A DNA stretch of 28,698 nt, from NCBI GenBank assembly GCA_964567845.1, contig CAZMOG010000019.1:1-28698 (forward strand), written 5' to 3'. Positions within the stretch are counted from its first letter, which is position 1. The number at the start of each line of letters is the position of its first letter. This stretch comes from RGIG9079 sp964567845 (GTDB lineage: Bacteria; Bacteroidota; Bacteroidia; Bacteroidales; Marinifilaceae). This document shows positions 22,541-28,698 of this stretch, in pieces. Below the pieces are notes generated by a model. The model saw only the letters and a program-made list of their open reading frames with translations, did not search any database and was not told the origin of the DNA. A program made the position numbers and the translations under genes.

Positions 22541-24347
22541 TATCGGTATCGACAACCTGCAACCATGCCTTCAAGGTTTCGGTTGCATAGTTGTTTGTAT
22601 CAACAGCAAATCTGCCTCCCTTTATATCGTATAGTGCACCGCCCTGATCCGTTGCTACAAACGCAGAGACACTATTACAGAAGTATGCAAATTGAGAAAT
22701 GCTATCAGCTAACAAATTTTTGCTAAATCGGAAATCAGAATTATCAATACCCAATTGGGCAAGTACGGTCTTAGCCACATCAATCTGCGAACCAATCTCA
22801 TAAACCACACTGTCCTTAACACCAACAGCACCTCCAAAAAGTATAACCGGAATCTTAAATGTATTTGGATCATTTGCATCGTGCGAACCTCCAACCGTTC
22901 TTGTACTATGGTCAGCTACCAATACAAACAGAGTATTGTCATACAACCCCTCTGCCTTACAACCATCAATAAATTTGCCCAAACAACTGTCGGTATAGTA
23001 AATTGCACTTTTAAACATCTCCTCGCGATCATCACCGGGGAACTTACGTTCAGTTGGTATGATGAATGGTTCGTGGCTGCTCAAATTATATACCATATAG
23101 CAGAATGGTTGCTTTTCACTCTTCATATCTTGCAAAGCCTTCTCATAGGCATATTCATCATGTACACCCCACTTAAATCTATTCTGAATGGCCTCGCCCG
23201 AAAAAGAATTTTCATCAATCAACTTATCAAAAGAGAGTCTGGCATATGATTTAAAGTTACCGAAATTCATATCACCTGCATAATAGAAAGCAGTGGTATA
23301 TCCACTTTCACCTATCTTTTTTATAAACGACGGTCTCTTCATTGACTTCTCGGGAAACTTTACCAGTGCTGTTTTATAGTGCGAGGGCTGACCACTGATA
23401 ACCCCTGCCAAACCTCGATCCGAACGCATTGCAGTACCGTAAATATTATAGAACAACACCCCTTCGCTTGCCAAACGGTTCAAGTTTGGAGTTACCAAAG
23501 AGTCACCGCCCAAAACACCAATGGCATTCGAAGTAAAGCTCTCCATTAAAAGTACTACAACATTCGGACGCTCACAATTAAGAATACTTGTAAAACGTTC
23601 AGACGAGTAGCAGCTGGAATTAACAATATCCTCGGCCAGGGTCTGCTCCATAAACTTCAACTCCTTGCCCTTATCCATATGTGTAACTTCGTAAATAAAG
23701 TTCCAAACTCCATTAACCGCTGCCTGATTTGCATAACTGCTTGTTGGGTGAAAATAACAGAAACCACTATTCATTGGAGCCACATTTAAACCTCCGCGAA
23801 TAGGTATAAACAGAAGACCTGCCACCAAAATAGAACTAATCAGATATCGTAATGGTCTGCCCTCTTCATTAGGGAAGCGCACAAATTTCTTATAAACAAA
23901 CCAACAAAAAAGCCACACTGCAACCATAATGCCAATCAATGTCAGGGCGGTTCCGGCTGTTGTTGATGCCACTGCTGCTCCGGGAGTCTTTAAATATCCA
24001 ATGGGCGAGGCATCGGAATGAGTTCCCCAATTGGCAAAAATCTCCATATCCACTACGCTGACAATTATCACAATTGATAACAGAATGGCTGTCAAAACAT
24101 TGAAAAACTTACGACTATAGTTTGCACTTATAACACTGCACAGAATAGAAAGCATCGCTCCTGCCCCTGCCATATATCCTGCAAACGACATATCCATACG
24201 GAAACCATGGAGATAAACGCCCCATATATCCGCTCCACTCAGAGCCCTGCTCTCTTCGCCATTCCACAAAAGGAAAATACTCTTCAAAATAAGAGCAATC
24301 CCTATCCAAAATATAAAGTATTTTACAAGAAATAGTGTTCTTTTCAT
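22530..24347 (-). CDS. LTA-synthase-like membrane sulfatase (phosphoglycerol/phosphoethanolamine transferase family)
   Basis: 605 residues. Five or so transmembrane helices lie in the first 190 residues, followed by an extracytoplasmic alkaline-phosphatase-superfamily domain from about 258. Metal and catalytic features: Glu269 in VVLLMESF, the nucleophile position in MRSDRG (Ser309; many relatives have Thr), His425 in SSHEPF, and Asp479-His480 in VADHS. Enzymes of this kind move phosphoglycerol or phosphoethanolamine groups between lipids and surface glycans. In a Gram-negative organism the acceptor is unknown. It lies 10 nt after dnaB in the recN-dnaB operon and overlaps by 11 bp, tail to tail, the SpoIIE phosphatase gene. 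Confidence 0.88.
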   Translation of the reverse strand: MKRTLFLVKYFIFWIGIALILKSIFLLWNGEESRALSGADIWGVYLHGFRMDMSFAGYMAGAGAMLSILCSVISANYSRKFFNVLTAILLSIVIIVSVVDMEIFANWGTHSDASPIGYLKTPGAAVASTTAGTALTLIGIMVAVWLFCWFVYKKFVRFPNEEGRPLRYLISSILVAGLLFIPIRGGLNVAPMNSGFCYFHPTSSYANQAAVNGVWNFIYEVTHMDKGKELKFMEQTLAEDIVNSSCYSSERFTSILNCERPNVVVLLMESFTSNAIGVLGGDSLVTPNLNRLASEGVLFYNIYGTAMRSDRGLAGVISGQPSHYKTALVKFPEKSMKRPSFIKKIGESGYTTAFYYAGDMNFGNFKSYARLSFDKLIDENSFSGEAIQNRFKWGVHDEYAYEKALQDMKSEKQPFCYMVYNLSSHEPFIIPTERKFPGDDREEMFKSAIYYTDSCLGKFIDGCKAEGLYDNTLFVLVADHSTRTVGGSHDANDPNTFKIPVILFGGAVGVKDSVVYEIGSQIDVAKTVLAQLGIDNSDFRFSKNLLADSISQFAYFCNSVSAFVATDQGGALYDIKGGRFAVDTNNYATETLKAWLQVVDTDIRW

Positions 24348-24357
24348 AACAAGTCAA

Positions 24358-25893
24358 TTAAAATGGAGGATCGTCATCGTTTCCTGCCGATTTATCAAAC
24401 ATTTCGGTATCGGCAGTCATAATTGAACTACCTACACTCATAGAATCATTCAACTGAACGACATCGGCTTCGGAAATAGCCGACTTTCTTGGTTTTGGTC
24501 TTGATTTTGGAATTGTATCCCAATCAACAAACTGGGTATATTGACCACGGAAACGCAATTTAATCTCACCAATACTTCCACTTCTATGCTTTGCAATAAT
24601 AATCTCGGCCAATCCCTTTTGTGATAATCCGTTACCGTCAACACCTGATTTATTATATACCTCAGGACGATGGATAAAGATAACCATATCCGCATCTTGC
24701 TCAATAGAACCCGATTCACGCAAATCCGATAAAATAGGCTTCTTGTCCTGACGGCTCTCCAAACCTCGATTCAACTGCGACAATGCAATCATTGTAATTT
24801 CCAGTTCTTTTGCAATTACTTTCAACTGACGTGAAATCATACTCACCTCCTGCTCACGATTACCACGCATATCGGCACCCGCTGTCATAAGTTGCAAATA
24901 ATCGACAATCACCATCTTAATGCCGTACTTATTCTTCAACATTCTACACTTTGAACGCAGCTCCAATATTGACAAACCTGCGGTATCGTCGATATAAATC
25001 GGTGAATTTGAAAGAACTTTAGCACTGTTATTCAGGTGAATCCACTCCTGCTCGGTTAACTGACCGGTTTTCAACTTCTCAGACTCCAACTCTGCCTGAC
25101 ACGACAACATTCTGTACATAAGCTGAACACCCGACATCTCAAGTGAAAAGATTGCCAAAGGAATATTCTGATCCACAGCAATATTCTTGGCCATTGAAAG
25201 CACAAAAGCGGTCTTTCCCATTGCAGGACGTGCAGCAATAATCACCAAATCCGACGGTTGCCAACCATGAGTATTCTTATCCAATTCGGTAAATCCGGAG
25301 GCAATTCCATTAATACCTGTAACATTCTCAGAAGCCTTCTGAATATTTTGTATGGCCTGTGCCAATAGTGGCGAGGCCTCTTGGGTATCCTTTCTGATAT
25401 TTGTATCGGCAATATCGAAAACACGTTTCTGTGCACGGTCAATCAAATCCTGCACATCCACAGAATCATCGTATGCCATATTTTGCAACTCGGTACACGA
25501 GGTAATCATTTGGCGTTTCAAATACTTCTGCACCAAAATCTTTACATGGAACTCCACATTGGCAGCACTCGCCACTTTGGAAGATAGTGAAGATAGATAT
25601 GCCATACCTCCAACCTCGTCCAACTCTCCTGTATTTTTCAAATAATCAGTTACAGTAAGCAAATCAACCGGCTGATCCTGAATATTCAACTCCCTGATAG
25701 AGTGAAAAATTTTCTGATGGCTCTTCTTATAAAAGGCCTCAGGTTCCAACATATCACCCACCAAAGCATAGGCATCGGACTCAAGCAACAAAGCACTCAA
25801 AACTGCCTCCTCAAGATCTACTGCCTGTGGAGGCATTTTACCATAATCGGCAGAATAATCTTTCTGTTTATAATCTTTTTTTCTTTCAGCCAT
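24358..25893 (-). CDS. dnaB: Replicative DNA helicase DnaB
   Basis: 511 residues, standard length, no intein. The N-terminal DnaB domain (PPQAVDLEEAVLSALLLE at 21-38) is followed by a RecA-fold ATPase with Walker A ARPAMGKTA (221-229), the FSLEMS motif (249-254) and Walker B VIVDYLQLM (328-336), plus the arginine-finger-bearing C-terminal block (HRSGSIGEIKLRFRGQYTQF). DnaB unwinds the fork 5'-3' as a hexamer and recruits primase. It lies 9 nt downstream of recN and 10 nt upstream of the sulfatase gene. The C-terminal extension (about 465-511) is acidic and low-complexity. Confidence 0.98.
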   Translation of the reverse strand: MAERKKDYKQKDYSADYGKMPPQAVDLEEAVLSALLLESDAYALVGDMLEPEAFYKKSHQKIFHSIRELNIQDQPVDLLTVTDYLKNTGELDEVGGMAYLSSLSSKVASAANVEFHVKILVQKYLKRQMITSCTELQNMAYDDSVDVQDLIDRAQKRVFDIADTNIRKDTQEASPLLAQAIQNIQKASENVTGINGIASGFTELDKNTHGWQPSDLVIIAARPAMGKTAFVLSMAKNIAVDQNIPLAIFSLEMSGVQLMYRMLSCQAELESEKLKTGQLTEQEWIHLNNSAKVLSNSPIYIDDTAGLSILELRSKCRMLKNKYGIKMVIVDYLQLMTAGADMRGNREQEVSMISRQLKVIAKELEITMIALSQLNRGLESRQDKKPILSDLRESGSIEQDADMVIFIHRPEVYNKSGVDGNGLSQKGLAEIIIAKHRSGSIGEIKLRFRGQYTQFVDWDTIPKSRPKPRKSAISEADVVQLNDSMSVGSSIMTADTEMFDKSAGNDDDPPF

Positions 25894-25902
25894 ATAATCA
25901 AA

Positions 25903-27561
25903 CTACTTACCATTCAACAACTTCTCTGCTGCCATCAAAGCCTCTGGGCTGACACTATCACCACTCATCATAACAGCCAGTTCCTCAACCCTTTCATCTC
26001 TTGCCAACAATTTAATTCTGGATAAAGTCTCCTGTTCCGAATCCTCTTTAAACACCTTAAAATGCCAATCACCTGCACTGGCAATCTGTGGCAAATGCGA
26101 AATGGCAATAACCTGCATAAAGGTACTCATTTCTCTCAACATTTCAGCCATCTTATAAGCAACTTGTCCCGAAAGTCCGGTATCAATCTCATCAAAAATA
26201 ACAACAGGCAACTTTTTACACTTGGCCAAAATATACTTAAACGCCAACATAACCCTCGACATCTCACCACCACTGGCAATATTGGCAATATTTCCAGGCT
26301 CCTGATTCTTATTGGCAGCAAAAAGGATAGTCACACTATCTGAACCGTTATCCATAAAGCGATCTTCCGGTTGAACCACAACCTTGAACTGAGGATGGGC
26401 AATACCAAGACTCTGCAATAGTTCAACCATCAAACGAGTTAAACTATCAACTCCTGCCACGCGTGAATTGTGTAGCTCCTGAGCTACACTCTTTAGTTCA
26501 AGCTCGCAAGCTTGAACCATTTTAGTAAGGGTTTGAACCAACTCTCCATTTGACTCAATATTGGACAAACGCTCCTCAATAGCTCTCTGCTCTGCAACCA
26601 GTTCATCGGGAGAATCTACCTTGAACTTCAGCTGCAAATCGTATAACACACTCAAACGCTCCTCCACTACCTGTAAACGGACACCATCGCAATCCACATC
26701 GGTAGCTTTACGCTCAGCTTCGTCGGCCAAATCTGATAATTCAAGGTAAACGCTCCTTAAACGCTTTTCCAACTCATCTGCGGCGGGGAAAACTGAAGCT
26801 ATCCGCTCCATCTCTCCCTGTAGAACCCTTAACTGCGATAAAACATCATGCTCACTATCGCGCAAAGAGTAAACCACCCCTCCCAAATTTCCTTTAATCT
26901 GTTCGGAATTCTGCAAAATTGCCAACTCCTCCTCCAACTCAACGGCCTCGCCCAAACGCAAATTGGCTGCACTAAGCATATTGAACCGATAGTTCAAGAA
27001 ATCGGTTTCACTCTCTGCCTTGAACCATTCATCTTTTGCAGATTTCAGCTGTGTTAACAGGCTATTCCGCCTTTGAAACAGTTCAACATAGCGTTCAAGG
27101 ATTGAACCATTTCCACAAAAAGCATCAAGCATCTCTGTCTGAAAATCGCTTTTACCTAACAGCAATGATTCATGTTGCGAGTGAATATCAATAAGATAGG
27201 CACCAAACTCTTTAAGTTGTTTAACTGTAACAGGTGTATCATTGATAAATGAACGCGACTTACCCTCAGAACTAACCTGCCGTCGGACAACCGTGTGATC
27301 ATCATAGTCCAAATCGTTCACCATGAACCACTCCCTTAAATCATATTCCGACACATCGAAAGTAACCTCAACAACACACTTACCACTCTTATCGCGCACA
27401 ACCGCACTATCAGCACGTGCTCCAAGCGCTAAATTCAATGCCCCCAAAAGAATGGATTTACCGGCTCCCGTTTCGCCTGTAATCACAGAAAAACCTTTAC
27501 CTGGCTGCAATTCACACCTCTCTATCAGTGCATAATTCGATATATTGATATTCTCAATCAT
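25903..27561 (-). CDS. recN: DNA repair ATPase RecN
   Basis: 552 residues, the normal family length. The SMC-like architecture is clear: Walker A GETGAGKS (29-36), two long coiled-coil arms through the centre, the ABC signature ASGGEMSRVML, and Walker B VVIFDEIDTGLSG followed by an SxxH switch (AISHLPQIA). RecN acts in double-strand-break repair by holding DNA ends. It is the first gene of a minus-strand operon with dnaB and diverges from nusB with 94 nt between starts, which hold both promoters. Confidence 0.98.
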   Translation of the reverse strand: MIENINISNYALIERCELQPGKGFSVITGETGAGKSILLGALNLALGARADSAVVRDKSGKCVVEVTFDVSEYDLREWFMVNDLDYDDHTVVRRQVSSEGKSRSFINDTPVTVKQLKEFGAYLIDIHSQHESLLLGKSDFQTEMLDAFCGNGSILERYVELFQRRNSLLTQLKSAKDEWFKAESETDFLNYRFNMLSAANLRLGEAVELEEELAILQNSEQIKGNLGGVVYSLRDSEHDVLSQLRVLQGEMERIASVFPAADELEKRLRSVYLELSDLADEAERKATDVDCDGVRLQVVEERLSVLYDLQLKFKVDSPDELVAEQRAIEERLSNIESNGELVQTLTKMVQACELELKSVAQELHNSRVAGVDSLTRLMVELLQSLGIAHPQFKVVVQPEDRFMDNGSDSVTILFAANKNQEPGNIANIASGGEMSRVMLAFKYILAKCKKLPVVIFDEIDTGLSGQVAYKMAEMLREMSTFMQVIAISHLPQIASAGDWHFKVFKEDSEQETLSRIKLLARDERVEELAVMMSGDSVSPEALMAAEKLLNGK

Positions 27562-27580
27562 AGCTCACAAAATTGAACCT

Positions 27581-27588
27581 CAAAAGTA
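27581..27588 (-). promoter_or_regulatory. -7 element of recN operon
   Basis: TACTTTTG (27588-27581) is an exact TAnnTTTG, 20 nt upstream of the recN ATG. No good -33 is seen at 19-21 nt. Confidence 0.55.
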
Positions 27589-27595
27589 ACAAATA

Positions 27596-27627
27596 TTTGG
27601 TAGATTTAATTACAAGTATTACCTTTG
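27596..27627 (+). promoter_or_regulatory. Promoter of nusB
   Basis: TTTG (27596-27599), 20 nt, TACCTTTG (27620-27627). This is a full match to the Bacteroidota -33/-7 consensus, 28 nt upstream of the nusB ATG. Confidence 0.8.
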
Positions 27628-27655
27628 TGGCACTAAAAAATAAAGTTCTTTCAAT

Positions 27656-28603
27656 ATGATAAGCAGAAGATTAATACGAATAAAGGTGTTGCAAATGGCA
27701 TACGCACACATTCGTTCTATAGACAAAAAGCTCGATATAACAGAAAAAGAGTTGATAACCAAAAGTATAAAAAGCAGTACAGATCTATACTATTTGACAT
27801 TATCGTTACTCTCTGATTTGCGATATATGGCAGCAAAGCGTATCGATGCCGGCAAAAACAAATATATGCCCACTGCTCAGGATTTAAATCCGAATATGCG
27901 CTTCGCAGAGAATCCTGTAATATTGAAAATCGAACAGACTCAGCACTACCAGAACTACATTTCAAATAACGTTATTGTATGGAACGATGACGAAACTTTG
28001 TCATACTTCCTGAACAAACTTCAGAGTAGTGAACTGTATGAAAAATATATGAGTGCCGAGAAGGTAACATTCAAGCAACACTTGAAATTCATAACCGACA
28101 TGTTGACCGATATAATTCTTTCCGACGATGTATTCTATCAGCACACCGAGGAGAAGAACATATATTGGAATGATGACTATACCACCGTAATGCCTGCAGT
28201 TTTGCGCACATTGAAGCGAATTACCGAGGAAGAAGAGATTATCTTTGAAGACCAACTCACTTGTGAAGAGAGCCAGGCAGATGCCGATTTTGCCATACAA
28301 CTTATTCGCCGTACAGTATGCGATCGCAAAGATTACGATGAACTGATTGCCAAATACACTGTAAACTGGAAAATTGACCGTATGTCGGAAATGGACCGTC
28401 TAATTATGGATCTGGCTATCACCGAGTGGATTAACTTCCCTGATATTCCAATCAAGGTAACAATAAACGAGTACCTTGACATTGCCAAGGCATACAGCAG
28501 CGAAAAGAGTAACAGCTTTATTAATGGAGTACTTGATAAGATTCTTAGCGACCTTCAAGAGCAAGGCAAAATTCAAAAAGCCGGCCGCGGTTTGTTGGGA
28601 TAA
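27656..28603 (+). CDS. nusB: Transcription antitermination factor NusB (long Bacteroidota form)
   Basis: 315 residues, about twice the length of proteobacterial NusB, as is usual in Bacteroidota. The N-terminus SRRLIRIKVLQMAYAH carries the (R)R..R..AlQ.LYA-like start. The C-terminal third (about 215-300) holds the NusB RNA-binding fold: F.IQLIRRTVCDRKDYDELI, NWKIDRMSEMDRLIMDLAITEW, and the signature INEYLDIAKAYSSEKSNSFINGVLDKI. NusB with NusE (S10) binds boxA in rRNA leaders to promote antitermination. The middle roughly 150 residues are a lineage-specific helical insertion. It has its own promoter and a terminator about 45 nt after its stop. Confidence 0.95.
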   Translation: MISRRLIRIKVLQMAYAHIRSIDKKLDITEKELITKSIKSSTDLYYLTLSLLSDLRYMAAKRIDAGKNKYMPTAQDLNPNMRFAENPVILKIEQTQHYQNYISNNVIVWNDDETLSYFLNKLQSSELYEKYMSAEKVTFKQHLKFITDMLTDIILSDDVFYQHTEEKNIYWNDDYTTVMPAVLRTLKRITEEEEIIFEDQLTCEESQADADFAIQLIRRTVCDRKDYDELIAKYTVNWKIDRMSEMDRLIMDLAITEWINFPDIPIKVTINEYLDIAKAYSSEKSNSFINGVLDKILSDLQEQGKIQKAGRGLLG

Positions 28604-28648
28604 TTTTTAGGTAAAAGAGATTTTTTAAAGATAAAAACAAAAGAGAGG

Positions 28649-28675
28649 CCGGGTCAAAAGTAATTTTTGATCCGG
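28649..28675 (+). terminator. Rho-independent terminator after nusB
   Basis: An 11-bp stem, CCGGGTCAAAA (28649-28659) with 28665-28675 (one G-T wobble), and a 5-nt loop are followed by TTTTCTTTTG. Confidence 0.85.
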
Positions 28676-28698
28676 TTTTCTTTTGTTTGTCATTTTAG

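Noticed and set aside
22755..23249. A 164-codon plus-strand frame inside the sulfatase gene
   Set aside because: It is antisense to conserved catalytic motifs of the sulfatase and has no independent support.
24358..25893. An intein or split in dnaB
   Set aside because: The frame is continuous at the normal 511 residues, with motifs at usual spacing.

Overview
The window is chromosomal DNA from a member of the Bacteroidota, most likely order Bacteroidales. The evidence is the -33/-7 promoter style (TTTG ... TAnnTTTG) upstream of several genes, secreted proteins with Bacteroidota-type signal peptides and lipoboxes, DUF1573 proteins, a BspA-like leucine-rich-repeat lipoprotein, a 315-residue NusB, and the order recN-dnaB next to nusB. 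Genus cannot be fixed from the sequence alone. Most of the window is housekeeping and envelope-biogenesis genes. One short region (about 12.27-14.62 kb) looks foreign.

Left part. A RecQ helicase gene runs off the left edge on the minus strand. It diverges, through a mirror-image promoter pair, from a plus-strand operon of a SurA-like lipoprotein, a two-parvulin SurA-type chaperone and an OstA/LptA-like protein, which fits outer-membrane protein and lipopolysaccharide assembly. A PlsC-like acyltransferase (minus) follows tail to tail, then a TPR lipoprotein (plus). The rpsO-pnp operon (minus) comes next, with hairpins between its two genes, and then two tandem DUF1573 exported proteins (plus).

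Middle part. Directly after the second DUF1573 stop codon lies a minus-strand, AT-rich cassette. It is bounded by two 47-bp direct repeats (43/47 identical) that each encode the conserved end of an Rhs core (YCANNPTNLIDPDGE). Between them are a 246-codon frame with an HELTH zinc-metallopeptidase motif resembling peptidase M91, and, 3 nt downstream, an exported 467-residue protein of unknown family that may be its immunity protein. No full-length rhs gene is present, so I read this as an orphan Rhs toxin-tip/immunity cassette. To its right is a strong hairpin terminator, then a two-gene minus-strand operon: a carboxypeptidase-regulatory-like exported protein followed by a BspA-like LRR surface lipoprotein.

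Right part. From an interlocked face-to-face promoter pair at about 18.49 kb, a plus-strand operon encodes a coiled-coil lipoprotein, a small Cys-containing membrane protein, a membrane-anchored coiled-coil protein, a membrane metallophosphoesterase and a SpoIIE/RsbU-type PP2C phosphatase. It meets, with an 11-bp overlap, the end of the minus-strand operon recN-dnaB-LTA-synthase-like sulfatase. recN diverges from nusB, which is followed by a rho-independent terminator near the right edge. No tRNA, rRNA, CRISPR array, insertion sequence or origin was recognised.
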